A stretch of 64,000 nt of DNA from Streptomyces sp. NRRL F-2580 (GCF_000720115.1 NZ_JOIR01000010.1:248001-312000); one strand, 5' to 3'. Counted from the stretch's first letter, positions 34,397 through 44,613 are shown. The notes: generated by a model not told the origin, from the letters alone. Made by a program: numbers and translations.

Positions 34397-35509
34397 ATGA
34401 CCACGCCCGAGAACGAACGCCCGGCCGAAGCGCTGCGACCGCACGCCGAAGACGCTTTCGCACACGAACTGAAAGCCCTCGCGGCCGCCGACGACCGGCC
34501 CCGTCCGGCCCGCTGGAAGCTCTCCCCATGGGCCGTCGCCACGTACCTGCAAGGCGGCACGCTCGACGACGGCACGGTCATCACGCCCAAGTACGTGGGA
34601 CCGCGCCGCATCGTCGAGGTCGCCGTCACCACCCTGGCCACCGACCGCGCCCTGCTCCTGCTCGGCGTGCCCGGCACCGCCAAGACCTGGGTCTCCGAAC
34701 ACCTCGCCGCCGCCGTCAGCGGGGACTCCACCCTCCTCGTCCAGGGCACCGCCGGCACCCCCGAGGAGGCCATCCGGTACGGCTGGAACTACGCCCGGCT
34801 CCTCGCCCACGGCCCCAGCCGCGAGGCCCTCGTCCCCAGCCCCGTCATGCGGGCGATGGCCGAGGGCATGACCGCCCGGGTAGAGGAGCTCACCCGCATC
34901 CCGGCCGACGTCCAGGACACCCTCATCACCGTCCTGTCCGAGAAGACGCTGCCGATACCGGAGCTCGGCGAAGAGGTGCAGGCCGTGCGCGGCTTCAACC
35001 TCATCGCCACCGCCAACGACCGCGACCGCGGGGTCAACGAGCTCTCCAGCGCGCTGCGCCGCCGCTTCAACACCGTGGTGCTGCCGCTGCCGCTGCCCGC
35101 CACCGCCGACGCAGAGGTCGACATCGTGGCCCGCCGCGTCGACCAGATGGGCCGCGCCCTCGACCTGCCGGCCGCCCCCGAGGGCCTGGAGGAGATCCGC
35201 CGCGTCGTCACCGTCTTCCGCGAGCTGCGCGACGGGGTCACCGGCGACGGCCGTACGAAGGTGAAGTCGCCCAGCGGCACCCTGTCCACCGCCGAGGCCA
35301 TCTCCGTCGTCACCGGCGGCCTGGCCCTGGCCGCCCACTTCGGGGACGGCGTGCTGCGCCCCTCCGACGTGGCCGCCGGCATCCTCGGCGCCGTGGTCCG
35401 CGACCCGGCCGCCGACAAGGTGGTCTGGCAGGAGTACCTGGAGGCCGTGGTCCGCGAGCGCGACGGCTGGAAGGACTTCTACCGGGCCTGCCGGGAGGTG
35501 ACGGTATGA
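34397..35509 (+). CDS. MoxR-type AAA+ ATPase
   Basis: 370 residues; ATG 34397 follows GGAGGGGG. Walker A is GVPGTAKTWVSEH (about 90-102), sensor 1 is NLIATANDRDRGVNELSSAL and the arginine-finger region is ALRRRFNTVVLPLP. The Walker B position reads ARVEELTRIPADVQDTL, with Glu-Glu in place of the usual Asp-Glu. MoxR ATPases act as chaperones with VWA proteins to assemble or remodel target complexes. The stop overlaps the DUF5682 start (ATGA), so the operon is translationally coupled. Driven by a candidate DNA-damage promoter. Confidence 0.9.
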   Translation: MTTPENERPAEALRPHAEDAFAHELKALAAADDRPRPARWKLSPWAVATYLQGGTLDDGTVITPKYVGPRRIVEVAVTTLATDRALLLLGVPGTAKTWVSEHLAAAVSGDSTLLVQGTAGTPEEAIRYGWNYARLLAHGPSREALVPSPVMRAMAEGMTARVEELTRIPADVQDTLITVLSEKTLPIPELGEEVQAVRGFNLIATANDRDRGVNELSSALRRRFNTVVLPLPLPATADAEVDIVARRVDQMGRALDLPAAPEGLEEIRRVVTVFRELRDGVTGDGRTKVKSPSGTLSTAEAISVVTGGLALAAHFGDGVLRPSDVAAGILGAVVRDPAADKVVWQEYLEAVVRERDGWKDFYRACREVTV

Positions 35510-37776
35510 GCCCGAGCCCAGGGGGCCCGCTGCTGCTGGGCGTACGGCACCACGGGCCCGGCTCGGCCCGCGCGGTGCGGGCGGCGCTCGACGCGGCCCG
35601 CCCGGCGGCCGTGCTGATCGAGGGGCCACCCGAGGGGGACGGGCTGCTCGCGCTGGCCGCCGATCCCGGGATGCGGCCGCCCGTGGCGCTGCTCGCGCAC
35701 GCCGCGGACGACCCCGGCCGGGCCGCGTTCTGGCCGCTCGCCGACTTCTCCCCGGAGTGGGTGGCGATCCGCTGGGCGCAACGGGCCGGCGTACCGGTGC
35801 GGTTCATGGACCTGCCGGCCGCGCACTCGCTGGCGGCGGCGGAGCCGGGCGCCGACCAGGCCGATCCCGGGGCGGTCCGGGTGGACCCCCTCGCGGTGCT
35901 GGCCGAGACCGCCGGGTACGACGATCCCGAACGCTGGTGGGAGGACGTGGTCGAACACCGGGGCGCCGGCGGCGCCGGGAGCGCGGGGGAGGAGGCGCTC
36001 GGCGCGTTCGAGGCGCTCGGGGAGGCCATGGGAGCCCTGCGCGAGGCGTACGGCGACGGCGGCCACCACCGCGACCTGGTGCGCGAGGCGTACATGCGGC
36101 AGCGGATGCGGGCGGCCCGCCGGGAGTTCGGCGACGCGTACGCCGTCGTGTGCGGGGCCTGGCACGTCCCGGCGCTGCGGGCGAAGACCACCGTGGCCGC
36201 CGACAAGGCACTGCTCAGCGGTCTGCCGAAGGTCAAGGTGGAGACCACCTGGGTGCCGTGGACCCACCGCCGGCTCGCCCGGGCCGGCGGGTACGGCGCC
36301 GGGATCACCTCGCCCGGCTGGTACGCCCACCTCTTCGAGGCCAGGGACCGGCCCGTCGAGCGGTGGCTGACCAAGGTCGCCGGCCTGCTGCGCGCGGAGG
36401 ACCGGCAGGTCTCCTCGGCGCACGTCATCGAGGCGGTCCGGCTGGCCGAGACCCTCGCCGTGATGCGGGGACGGCCCCTGCCCGGCCTGACGGAGACCCT
36501 CGAAGCGGTCCGGGCGGTGATGTGCGACGGCTCTGACATACCGCTCGCGCTGATCGAGGACCGCCTGGTGGTCGGCGACGTGCTCGGCGAGGTCCCGGAC
36601 ACGGCGCCCGTCGTACCGCTCCAGCGGGACCTGACACGGCAGCAGCGCTCACTGCGGCTCAAGGCCGAGGCGCAGGACCGCGAACTGGAACTCGACCTGC
36701 GCAAGGACACCGACGCGGCGAAGTCCCTGCTGCTCCACCGGCTGCGGCTGCTCGGCATCGGATGGGGCACCCCGGCCGCCTCCCGCGGCAGCACCGGGAC
36801 CTTCCGCGAGACCTGGCGGCTGCGGTGGGAGCCCGAACTGTCGGTGCGGGTCGCCGAGGCCGGGATCTGGGGCACCACCGTCCTCGCGGCGGCCACCGCG
36901 AAGGCCGAGGCCGACGCGGCCGGCGCCGAGGAGCTGGGCGAGGTGACGGCGCTCGCCGAGAGGTGCCTGCTGGCCGGACTGTCCGAGGCGCTCCCCGCCG
37001 TACTGCGGGCCCTCGCGGACCGGGCCGCGCTGGACACCGACGTGGCGCGGCTCGCCAAGGCCCTGCCCGCGCTGGCCCGTTCGCTGCGGTACGGGGACGT
37101 GCGCGGCACGGACGCGACGGCGCTGGGCACGGTCGCGGCCGGGCTCGCGGAGCGGATATGCGTGGCGCTGCCGCCCGCCTGCGCGGCCGGCCTGGACGCC
37201 GACGCGGCGGCGGAGCTGCGGGGCCACGTGGACGGGGTGCACGGAGCGGTGGCGCTGCTGGCCGACACCGACGAGGGGCTGCGGGAGCGCTGGTCCGCGG
37301 TGCTGCGGACGCTGGCCGGCCGGGACACCGTGCCGGGGGTCATACGCGGCCGGGCGGCCAGGCTGCTCCTCGACGACGGACGGCTGCCGGCCGAGGAGAC
37401 GGCGCGGCTGATGGGGCTCGCGCTGTCCCCCGCCACCCCTCCGGCCGACGCGGCGGGCTGGATCGAGGGCTTCGCGGGCGGGAGTTCGGGCGGGGGCACG
37501 CTGCTGGTCCACGACGACCGGCTGCTGGGGCTCATCGACACCTGGCTGGTGGGGGTGCCGGAGCGGGCCTTCACCGATGTACTCCCGCTGCTGCGGAGGA
37601 CCTTCGGGGCGTACGAGTCGGGGGTGAGGCGGAGCCTGGGCGAGCTGGTGCGGCGGGGGCCGGGCGGTCCCGCGGCTGCCGTGCCGGGCTTGGCGCCCGC
37701 GGGTTTCGGCCCCGAGCTGGATCCCGTGCGCGCGGACGCGGTGGTGGGGCTGGTGCGGATGCTGCTTGCCGGGTGA
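35506..37776 (+). CDS. DUF5682 protein of the MoxR-VWA cluster
   Basis: 756 residues, coupled to the MoxR gene by ATGA. The first ~260 residues have conserved-looking motifs: LLGVRHHGPGSARAVRAAL, AVLIEGPPEGDGLL, VRFMDLPAAHSL and VVCGAWHVPAL. The His/Glu arrangement recalls the EreA/TraB/ChaN superfamily, a tentative comparison. The C-terminal two-thirds is helical, Ala/Leu-rich, with HEAT-like character. In this family it is always linked to MoxR and VWA genes. Biochemical role unknown; a hydrolase-like effector or target is an inference. Confidence 0.8.
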   Translation: MSPSPGGPLLLGVRHHGPGSARAVRAALDAARPAAVLIEGPPEGDGLLALAADPGMRPPVALLAHAADDPGRAAFWPLADFSPEWVAIRWAQRAGVPVRFMDLPAAHSLAAAEPGADQADPGAVRVDPLAVLAETAGYDDPERWWEDVVEHRGAGGAGSAGEEALGAFEALGEAMGALREAYGDGGHHRDLVREAYMRQRMRAARREFGDAYAVVCGAWHVPALRAKTTVAADKALLSGLPKVKVETTWVPWTHRRLARAGGYGAGITSPGWYAHLFEARDRPVERWLTKVAGLLRAEDRQVSSAHVIEAVRLAETLAVMRGRPLPGLTETLEAVRAVMCDGSDIPLALIEDRLVVGDVLGEVPDTAPVVPLQRDLTRQQRSLRLKAEAQDRELELDLRKDTDAAKSLLLHRLRLLGIGWGTPAASRGSTGTFRETWRLRWEPELSVRVAEAGIWGTTVLAAATAKAEADAAGAEELGEVTALAERCLLAGLSEALPAVLRALADRAALDTDVARLAKALPALARSLRYGDVRGTDATALGTVAAGLAERICVALPPACAAGLDADAAAELRGHVDGVHGAVALLADTDEGLRERWSAVLRTLAGRDTVPGVIRGRAARLLLDDGRLPAEETARLMGLALSPATPPADAAGWIEGFAGGSSGGGTLLVHDDRLLGLIDTWLVGVPERAFTDVLPLLRRTFGAYESGVRRSLGELVRRGPGGPAAAVPGLAPAGFGPELDPVRADAVVGLVRMLLAG

Positions 37777-37817
37777 GGTGCCGCGCCGCTGCCGGGGGCT
37801 CGGCCCCCGGACCTCCG

Positions 37818-37840
37818 CGCCTCAAACGCCGGCGGGGCTG
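37818..37840 (+). repeat. Dispersed Streptomyces intergenic repeat, copy b
   Basis: Copy of the CGCCTCAAACGCCGGCGGGG element, preceded by a small hairpin (GGGGGCTCGGCCCCC). It occupies the gap between the DUF5682 and VWA genes and is one of about eight copies in the window. Confidence 0.8.
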
Positions 37841-37918
37841 GAGTGGTGCGGCGGGGCTGGATGAGCGGGGCCGGATGGAAGAGCCAGGTGGACACGACGA
37901 GTGCCGGGGGACTGACGG

Positions 37919-39106
37919 ATGGGTGGTACGGACATGGGCGCGCGGGTACGACACGGAGCCGCGGACCCCGCCGGAGGCGAGCGGTTGCGGCGGTGGCGGA
38001 TGGTGCTCGGTGGGGGCGAGGCCGAGGGGACCGGGTGCGTGCTCGCCGGGCGGGACGCGGCGATGGATGCCGCGCTCGGGGCGCTGTACGGGGGCGACGG
38101 GGGGTCCCGTAAGGGATCGGGGGCGCGGTCGGCGGGGCTCGGCGGGTCCGCGCCGAACGTGGCGCGCTGGCTCGGGGACATCCGCACGTACTTCCCCAGC
38201 TCCGTGGTCCAGGTGATGCAGCGCGACGCGATCGAGCGGCTCGGCCTGTCCACGCTGCTGCTGGAACCGGAGATGCTGGAGGCGGTGGAGCCGGACGTGC
38301 ACCTCGTGGGCACGCTGCTCTCGCTGAACAAGGCGATGCCCGAGACGACCAAGGAGACGGCGCGGGCCGTGGTCCGCAAGGTGGTCGAGCAGCTGGAGAA
38401 GAAGCTCGCGGCGCGGACCCGGGCGACGCTCACCGGCGCCCTCGACCGGTCCGCGCGGATCAGCCGGCCGCGCCACCACGACATCGACTGGGACCGCACG
38501 ATCCGGGCCAACCTCAAGAACTACCTGCCCGAGTACCGCACCGTCGTCCCCGAGCGGCTGATCGGGTACGGCCGTGCGGCGCAATCGGTGAAGAAGGAGG
38601 TGATCCTCTGCATAGACCAGTCGGGTTCGATGGCGGCCTCCGTCCTCTACGCCTCCGTCTTCGGCGCGGTGCTGGCCTCGATGCGCTCGATCGCGACCCG
38701 GCTCGTCGTCTTCGACACCGCCGTCGTGGACCTCACCGATCAGCTCGACGACCCGGTCGACGTCCTCTTCGGCACCCAGCTGGGCGGCGGCACGGACATC
38801 AACCGCGCCCTCGCCTACTGCCAGTCGAAGATCACCCGGCCCGCCGACACCGTCGTCGTCCTGATCAGCGATCTCTACGAGGGCGGCATCCGCAACGAGA
38901 TGCTCAAGCGGGTCGCCGCGATGAAGGGGGCGGGGGTCGAGTTCGTGACCCTGCTCGCGCTGTCCGACGAGGGAGCCCCGGCCTACGACCGCGAGCACGC
39001 CGCCGCGCTCGCGGCGCTCGGCGCGCCGGCCTTCGCCTGCACCCCCGACCTGTTCCCGGAGGTAATGGCCGCGGCACTGGAGAAGAGGCCCCTGCCGACA
39101 CCCTGA
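37919..39106 (+). CDS. VWA-domain protein partner of the MoxR ATPase
   Basis: 395 residues. A helical N-terminal half (NVARWLGDIRTYFPSSVVQV, ETTKETARAVVRKVVEQLEK) precedes a VWA domain (about 225-395) with a complete MIDAS metal site: DxSxS in CIDQSGSMAAS, the Thr in GGGTDINRAL and the Asp in VLISDLYEGG. MoxR/VWA pairs work together in protein complex remodelling. It lies 142 bases after the DUF5682 gene on the same strand. An ATG at 37934 is an alternative start. Confidence 0.88.
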   Translation: MGGTDMGARVRHGAADPAGGERLRRWRMVLGGGEAEGTGCVLAGRDAAMDAALGALYGGDGGSRKGSGARSAGLGGSAPNVARWLGDIRTYFPSSVVQVMQRDAIERLGLSTLLLEPEMLEAVEPDVHLVGTLLSLNKAMPETTKETARAVVRKVVEQLEKKLAARTRATLTGALDRSARISRPRHHDIDWDRTIRANLKNYLPEYRTVVPERLIGYGRAAQSVKKEVILCIDQSGSMAASVLYASVFGAVLASMRSIATRLVVFDTAVVDLTDQLDDPVDVLFGTQLGGGTDINRALAYCQSKITRPADTVVVLISDLYEGGIRNEMLKRVAAMKGAGVEFVTLLALSDEGAPAYDREHAAALAALGAPAFACTPDLFPEVMAAALEKRPLPTP

Positions 39107-39175
39107 AGGCCCCGTCCCGGTCCGTTGTGTGAATGGGTGAATCGCACGAACTTCCAGTTCAACCGTGAGGCGATC

Positions 39176-39191
39176 TGTGACAGGTATCACC
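39176..39191. promoter_or_regulatory. CRP-like site upstream of sucC
   Basis: TGTGA-N6-TCACC, one mismatch from the CRP consensus TGTGA-N6-TCACA, about 197 bases before the sucC start. Confidence 0.4.
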
Positions 39192-39287
39192 GCTCAGGTG
39201 TGATCTGCGATTTAGGGACCTACGGCCCGCGGGGATAACCTGCGGGACGGACATGCCGCGTCCACGGTCACCGTGTGCGCCTTCCTT

Positions 39288-39303
39288 GTGACAGCGCCGT
39301 CAC
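39288..39303. promoter_or_regulatory. GTGAC-N6-GTCAC palindrome upstream of sucC
   Basis: Perfect 5-bp arms around a six-base centre, 84 bases before the sucC start. A second odd palindrome, CACGGT-C-ACCGTG, lies at 39263-39275. The regulator is not identifiable from sequence. Confidence 0.4.
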
Positions 39304-39387
39304 GTTGCCCTCCGCGGCACGCCCACGCAGATAGCAGACAACCGCGAATCACTGCGAATCTTTAAAAAAGACAAGGGACGGACGCGC

Positions 39388-40566
39388 GTGGACCTGTTCG
39401 AGTACCAGGCGAGGGACCTCTTCGCCAAGCACGGTGTACCGGTGCTGGCCGGTGAAGTCATCGACACGCCTGAGGCGGCTCGCGAGGCCACCGAGCGGCT
39501 GGGCGGCAAGTCGGTCGTCAAGGCGCAGGTGAAGGTCGGCGGCCGCGGCAAGGCCGGTGGCGTGAAGCTGGCCGCCACCCCGGACGAGGCCGTCGCCCGG
39601 GCGACGGACATCCTCGGCATGGACATCAAGGGCCACACGGTCCACAAGGTGATGATCGCCGAGACGGCTCCCGAGATCCTGGAGGAGTACTACGTCTCGT
39701 ACCTCCTCGACCGCACCAACCGCACCTTCCTCGCCATGGCGTCGGTCGCGGGCGGCATGGACATCGAGCAGGTCGCCGAGGAGACCCCGGAGAAGCTCGC
39801 CAAGGTCCCGGTGAACGCCAACGAGGGCGTGACCATCGAGAAGGCCCGCGAGATCGTCGCCCTGGCGCAGTTCCCGGCCGAGGTCGCCGAGCAGGTCGCC
39901 GAGGTCCTCGTGACCCTGTGGGCGACCTTCATCGCCGAGGACGCGCTCCTCGTCGAGGTCAACCCGCTCGCGAAGGTCGCCTCCGGCGACGTCATCGCGC
40001 TCGACGGCAAGGTCTCGCTCGACGAGAACGCCGAGTTCCGCCAGCCGGGCCACGAGGAGTTCGTGGACCACGCGGCGGCGAACCCGCTCGAGGCCGCCGC
40101 CAAGGCGAAGAACCTCAACTACGTCAAGCTCGACGGTGAGGTCGGCATCATCGGGAACGGCGCGGGTCTCGTCATGAGCACCCTCGACGTCGTCGCCTAC
40201 GCCGGCGAGAACCACGGTGGCGTCAAGCCCGCCAACTTCCTGGACATCGGCGGTGGCGCCTCCGCCGCCGTCATGGCCAACGGTCTCGAGATCATCCTCG
40301 GCGACCCGGACGTCAAGTCCGTCTTCGTCAACGTCTTCGGTGGCATCACCGCCTGCGACGAGGTCGCCAACGGCATCGTCCAGGCGCTGCAGCTGCTGAA
40401 GGACAAGGGCGAAGAGGTCACCAAGCCCCTCGTCGTCCGTCTCGACGGCAACAACGCCGAGCTGGGTCGCAAGATCCTCTCGGACGCCAACCACCCGCTG
40501 GTCCAGCGCGTGGACACCATGGACGGCGCGGCCGACAAGGCCGCCGAGCTCGCGGCTGCGAAGTAA
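39388..40566 (+). CDS. sucC: Succinyl-CoA synthetase beta subunit
   Basis: 392 residues. ATP-grasp N-terminus ([37 protein letters not shown]) and CoA-ligase C-terminal domain ([31 protein letters not shown]). With SucD it interconverts succinyl-CoA and succinate with ATP or GTP formation in the TCA cycle. GTG start preceded by AAGGGACGG. 21 bases separate it from sucD, so the two form an operon. Codon use is strongly biased, consistent with high expression. Confidence 0.97.
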   Translation: MDLFEYQARDLFAKHGVPVLAGEVIDTPEAAREATERLGGKSVVKAQVKVGGRGKAGGVKLAATPDEAVARATDILGMDIKGHTVHKVMIAETAPEILEEYYVSYLLDRTNRTFLAMASVAGGMDIEQVAEETPEKLAKVPVNANEGVTIEKAREIVALAQFPAEVAEQVAEVLVTLWATFIAEDALLVEVNPLAKVASGDVIALDGKVSLDENAEFRQPGHEEFVDHAAANPLEAAAKAKNLNYVKLDGEVGIIGNGAGLVMSTLDVVAYAGENHGGVKPANFLDIGGGASAAVMANGLEIILGDPDVKSVFVNVFGGITACDEVANGIVQALQLLKDKGEEVTKPLVVRLDGNNAELGRKILSDANHPLVQRVDTMDGAADKAAELAAAK

Positions 40567-40587
40567 GGGCAGAGGTCACAGACTCAC

Positions 40588-41478
40588 ATGGCTATCTTCC
40601 TCAACAAGGACAGCAAGGTCATCGTCCAGGGCATGACCGGTGCCACGGGCATGAAGCACACCAAGCTGATGCTGGCTGACGGCACCAACATCGTCGGCGG
40701 CGTGAACCCGCGCAAGGCCGGCACCACCGTCGACTTCGACGGCACCGAGGTCCCGGTCTTCGGCTCCGTCGCCGAGGCGATGGAGAAGACGGGCGCCAAC
40801 GTCTCCGTCCTCTTCGTCCCGCCGGCCTTCGCCAAGGCCGCCGTGGTCGAGGCGATCGACGCCGAGATCCCGCTGGCCGTCGTCATCACCGAGGGCATCG
40901 CGGTGCACGACTCCGCCGCCTTCTGGGCGTACGCGACCGCCAAGGGCAACAAGACCCGGATCATCGGCCCGAACTGCCCGGGTCTGATCACCCCCGGCCA
41001 GTCCAACGCCGGCATCATCCCGGGCGACATCACCAAGCCCGGCAAGATCGGTCTCGTGTCCAAGTCCGGCACGCTGACCTACCAGATGATGTACGAGCTC
41101 CGTGACATCGGCTTCACCTCCGCCGTCGGCATCGGTGGCGACCCGGTCATCGGCACCACGCACATCGACGCCCTGGAGGCCTTCGAGGCCGACCCGGAGA
41201 CCGAGCTGATCGTCATGATCGGCGAGATCGGCGGCGACGCCGAGGAGCGTGCGGCGGACTTCATCGCGAAGAACGTCACCAAGCCGGTCGTCGGTTACGT
41301 CGCGGGCTTCACCGCCCCCGAGGGCAAGACCATGGGCCACGCGGGCGCCATCGTCTCCGGCTCCTCCGGCACCGCGCAGGCCAAGAAGGAGGCCCTCGAG
41401 GCCGCCGGCGTGAAGGTCGGCAAGACGCCGACCGAGACCGCGAAGCTGGCGCGCGAGATCCTGAACGCCGCTCAGTAA
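40588..41478 (+). CDS. sucD: Succinyl-CoA synthetase alpha subunit
   Basis: 296 residues. Rossmann CoA-binding N-terminus ([17 protein letters not shown]), [21 protein letters not shown], and the active-site phospho-His in [17 protein letters not shown]. Forms the alpha-beta enzyme with SucC. ATG start. Followed after 42 bases by a strong bidirectional terminator facing the HTH/sigma-like gene. Confidence 0.97.
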   Translation: MAIFLNKDSKVIVQGMTGATGMKHTKLMLADGTNIVGGVNPRKAGTTVDFDGTEVPVFGSVAEAMEKTGANVSVLFVPPAFAKAAVVEAIDAEIPLAVVITEGIAVHDSAAFWAYATAKGNKTRIIGPNCPGLITPGQSNAGIIPGDITKPGKIGLVSKSGTLTYQMMYELRDIGFTSAVGIGGDPVIGTTHIDALEAFEADPETELIVMIGEIGGDAEERAADFIAKNVTKPVVGYVAGFTAPEGKTMGHAGAIVSGSSGTAQAKKEALEAAGVKVGKTPTETAKLAREILNAAQ

Positions 41479-41520
41479 GCAGTCCCCGTACGGACGCACG
41501 TACGGATGCACGGAAGCACG

Positions 41521-41560
41521 GGCGTGGCCCGCACCCCTCGGGGGGTGCGGGCCACGCCCG
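41521..41560. terminator. Bidirectional terminator between sucD and the HTH/sigma-like gene
   Basis: Perfect 17-bp stem (41521-41537 with 41544-41560) with a six-base loop, between convergent genes. Confidence 0.88.
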
Positions 41561-41563
41561 TTC

Positions 41564-42817
41564 TCATTCGACCTTCGGGGCGATCCTGGCCGGCCCGGCC
41601 TCCGGATCGGCGCGCAGCTTCTCGTGGAGCTGCCGGCGCTGCTCGGTGAGCTGCTGGGGGCCGCTCAGCGGGGGCACGCCGGAGACGCTCTGGCCGGGTG
41701 CCTGAGGAGGCTCGTAGTGGTTGGGCGCGGTCATGGCGGTGTAGCCGGTGGCGGTGGCGATCACCGCGGTCAGCCCGAGGGCCCCGCGGCTCCACAGCCG
41801 TACGCGCCGCTCGCCGCCGCCCCGTACGGCCGCCGCCGGGCGCGGGGCGAGGGGGGCGGCCGGCCGCAGCGCGGTGAACAGGTCGCGCAGCAGCGCCGAC
41901 TGTTTCTCGGGCGGTACCTCGGCCAGTTGGGGGATCCGGTCGGCGAGGTCGGCGTGCGCGTGCACGAGGCGGATGCCGGCGGTGGGGGTGCTGGCCTCGG
42001 TCTCGGCGGCGGTGTCGGGAAGGTCGAGGCCGACGCCGTCGTAGAGCATGACGGTCCGGCGGTGGCGCGTGGGCAGCGAGAGCACGGCGGCGAGCAGGAT
42101 GCGGTCCGCGGGGTCGGCGGGGGGCGCGTCGTGCCGGCGGTGGGCGCGCCGGAACCGGTGCCAGGGGGAGAGGGCGTAGTCGTACGCGACCGCGCGCACC
42201 CAGCCCACCGGGTCCGGGTCGGTGGCCACCTCGGGCCACCGGGCCCAGGCACGGGTGAACGCGCGCTCCACGGCCTTCAGGGCGAGGGTCCGGCGGCCGG
42301 TGAGCAGGTAGGTCTGCCGGGCCAGGGCCGGGGCGGCGTGGTCGTAGAGGGCGTCGAAGTCCGCGGCCGGTCCTGTCGTCCGGCCTGCGGCCGAGAGTGC
42401 GGCGGGCGCGGCGGGCACGGCGGGCGCGGCGGGCGCGGCGGATTCGGCGGGCGGGGCGGGTGCGGTGGGTTCGGCGGGTGCCTCCGCCGATGCGGGCTCG
42501 GCGGGCTGCGCCGTCCGGGGCGTGTCGGCGGCGAATGACGTCCCGGCGGGCCCGTCTGACGTGGTGTCGGCCTGCTCCGGGGCGGCCGCCGGGGCCGCGA
42601 GGGCGGCCAGGAAGACCGCGTACGCCTCGCGGTTGCGGCCGCGGGGGTCCGTGCGGCCCGTTTCCCAGGAGCGGACCGTCGCCGCGGTGACGCCCACCGC
42701 CGCCGCGACCTGCTCGTGCGTCAGATCGGCCGCTTCGCGCAGCCTGCGCCGCTCCTTGCGGGCGGGCAGGCTCAGCTCCGGGGCCGATGAGGAGGTCGTA
42801 TCGACGCTGCGTGTCAT
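41564..42817 (-). CDS. XRE-type HTH fused to an ECF-sigma-like domain, membrane-anchored
   Basis: 417 residues from ATG 42817. Residues about 20-75 are a Cro/CI helix-turn-helix ([32 protein letters not shown]). An Ala/Pro-rich linker with tandem 'APAAPA' units follows (about 85-155). Then come sigma region 2-like sequence ([32 protein letters not shown]) and region 4-like sequence ([19 protein letters not shown]). A hydrophobic segment ([20 protein letters not shown]) lies near residue 345. The fusion is unusual. It may be a membrane-tethered regulator rather than a true sigma factor, since the promoter-contacting residues look degenerate. Confidence 0.78.
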   Translation of the reverse strand: MTRSVDTTSSSAPELSLPARKERRRLREAADLTHEQVAAAVGVTAATVRSWETGRTDPRGRNREAYAVFLAALAAPAAAPEQADTTSDGPAGTSFAADTPRTAQPAEPASAEAPAEPTAPAPPAESAAPAAPAVPAAPAALSAAGRTTGPAADFDALYDHAAPALARQTYLLTGRRTLALKAVERAFTRAWARWPEVATDPDPVGWVRAVAYDYALSPWHRFRRAHRRHDAPPADPADRILLAAVLSLPTRHRRTVMLYDGVGLDLPDTAAETEASTPTAGIRLVHAHADLADRIPQLAEVPPEKQSALLRDLFTALRPAAPLAPRPAAAVRGGGERRVRLWSRGALGLTAVIATATGYTAMTAPNHYEPPQAPGQSVSGVPPLSGPQQLTEQRRQLHEKLRADPEAGPARIAPKVE

Positions 42818-42936
42818 GCCACACTCCCCGCGACCCGACCGCTCTGGGCGAAAAAGTACATAAACGTATATTGGGCGACACCACGGACATTCGCCTGTTA
42901 CCCGTCCATAGCGCGTGTCGTTGGCACCATGGCGGG

Positions 42937-44613
42937 GTGACCCAAGTGACCGAACGCGGGACCTCGTTGCCGACGGCCCCGCGAGCCGGTGCGCGGCGCC
43001 GTTCGCCCGCCACCGCGGCATGTGTGGCGGGCGGCGCCGTGGCGGCCGGACTCGGGCTCGGCTTCCTCGCCGTGCTCGTCATCGTGCTGTGGATCAGCTC
43101 CCCCTACCCCGACAGCGGACCCGGCGGCGCGCTGCACCTCGCCGCCGGGCTGTGGCTGCTCGCCCACGGGACGGAGCTGGTGCGGTACGAGACCCTGTCC
43201 GGCGTGCCCGCGCCCGTCGGCCTGATCCCCCTGCTCCTCGTCGCCCTGCCGGTGCTCCTCATGCGGCGGGCCGCCCGGCTGGGGAGCGCCGAGGAGGAGG
43301 ACGAGGAGGTGCTGCCCGCCGGCGCCGTGTTCTCGGCCGTGCTCTGCGGGTACCTCGCCGTCGGGGCCCTCGCCACGGTGTACGCGGCCGGCGGCCCCAT
43401 GCCGGCCGACCCGATCAGCGCGGCCTGGCACGTCCCGCTGGTCGCCGCGCTCGCCGCCCTGGGCGGGGCGTGGGGGGCCAGGGGGCGTCCGCTCGGGCCG
43501 CTGCCGCCCTGGCTGCCAGGGGGAGTGCGGAGGGCCGTCGTACGCCCCCGGTACGCGCTGGCGCTGCGAGCCGGGGTGGGCGGGGCGCTGGTCCTGCTGG
43601 GCGGCGGCGCGCTGCTCGTCGGCGCCTCGCTCGCCTGGCACGGCGCCGAGGTCCAGACCTCGTTCCTGTCGCTGACCGGGGTGTGGTCGGGCCGGTTCGC
43701 GGTCCTGCTGCTCGCGCTCGCGCTGATGCCGAACGCCACCGTCTGGGGTGCGGCCTACGCGCTCGGGCCCGGCTTCGCCCTCGGCGCCGACGCCACCGCC
43801 ACACCGCTCGGCTTCGCGGGGCAGCCCGGGCTGCCCCGGTTCCCGCTGCTGGCCGCGCTCCCGGCCGAGGGGCCCGGGACCCCGCTGACCTGGGCGGTCG
43901 CCGGAGTGCCGGTGGTCGCCGGGCTGGCGGTGGGCTGGTTCGCGGTCCGCCGGGCGCGCGAGGTCTCGTACGGGGAGACCGCGCTCACGGCGGCGTTGGG
44001 CGCCGTGGTCTGCGGGCTGGTGATGACCGGGCTCGCGGTGGCCTCGGCGGGGCCGCTGGGCTCGCGGCGGCTGTCCGACTTCGGGCCGGTGTGGTGGGCC
44101 ACCGGGGCGGCGGCCTGCGCGTGGACGCTGCTGCTGGCGGTGCCGGTCGCGGTGGCGGTGCACGCGTGGCGGAACCGGCCGGCCAGGGGGTTGGCCGCGC
44201 TCGACGCGCTGTCCGCGCTGGACGTGGACGAGGTGGTGGACGACCGCTGGCACGACAGCGGTGTGCGGGAGGTTCGGTGGGCGGCGATGCGGAGGGCTGC
44301 GGGGGCGCTGGTTCCGGAGATCGGGGCCGAGCCGGAGCCTCCGGCGGTTGCGGTGGTGGCTTCTGCCGCGGCTCCGGTTGCGGCACCTGTTGCAACTCCT
44401 CTTGCGCGGGTTGCGCGGGTTGCGCGGGCGCCCCGGGCGGTGACCGTCGTGTCGGGGCGGGGGCTGGATCTGACGCCGATCCTGAGCGCGGCAAAGCCGG
44501 TGGATTTGCCGGTGGATCCGGTGCCTCCGGTGGATCCGGTGCCTCCGGCTGCGCCCTTGGCTCCGCCGGTGGTGGGGGCGCGGGTGCTGGCCCGGCGGAA
44601 GCCGCCCGTCTGA
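42937..44613 (+). CDS. DUF6350-type multi-pass membrane protein
   Basis: 558 residues from GTG 42937 (GTG 42946 also possible). About ten hydrophobic spans between residues 30 and 430, separated by short Pro/Gly loops ([40 protein letters not shown]). The cytosolic C-terminal tail is Ala/Pro/Val-rich with a '[12 protein letters not shown]' repeat. The placement between sucD and purN and the [20 protein letters not shown] pattern match the Streptomyces family annotated DUF6350 or PerM-like. Function unknown. Divergent from the HTH/sigma-like gene. Confidence 0.75.
   Translation: MTQVTERGTSLPTAPRAGARRRSPATAACVAGGAVAAGLGLGFLAVLVIVLWISSPYPDSGPGGALHLAAGLWLLAHGTELVRYETLSGVPAPVGLIPLLLVALPVLLMRRAARLGSAEEEDEEVLPAGAVFSAVLCGYLAVGALATVYAAGGPMPADPISAAWHVPLVAALAALGGAWGARGRPLGPLPPWLPGGVRRAVVRPRYALALRAGVGGALVLLGGGALLVGASLAWHGAEVQTSFLSLTGVWSGRFAVLLLALALMPNATVWGAAYALGPGFALGADATATPLGFAGQPGLPRFPLLAALPAEGPGTPLTWAVAGVPVVAGLAVGWFAVRRAREVSYGETALTAALGAVVCGLVMTGLAVASAGPLGSRRLSDFGPVWWATGAAACAWTLLLAVPVAVAVHAWRNRPARGLAALDALSALDVDEVVDDRWHDSGVREVRWAAMRRAAGALVPEIGAEPEPPAVAVVASAAAPVAAPVATPLARVARVARAPRAVTVVSGRGLDLTPILSAAKPVDLPVDPVPPVDPVPPAAPLAPPVVGARVLARRKPPV

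Noticed and set aside
35310..37895. Minus-strand 861-codon Ser/Arg/Pro frame opposite DUF5682
   Set aside because: Antisense of a gene with translational coupling to MoxR and conserved motifs; no support.
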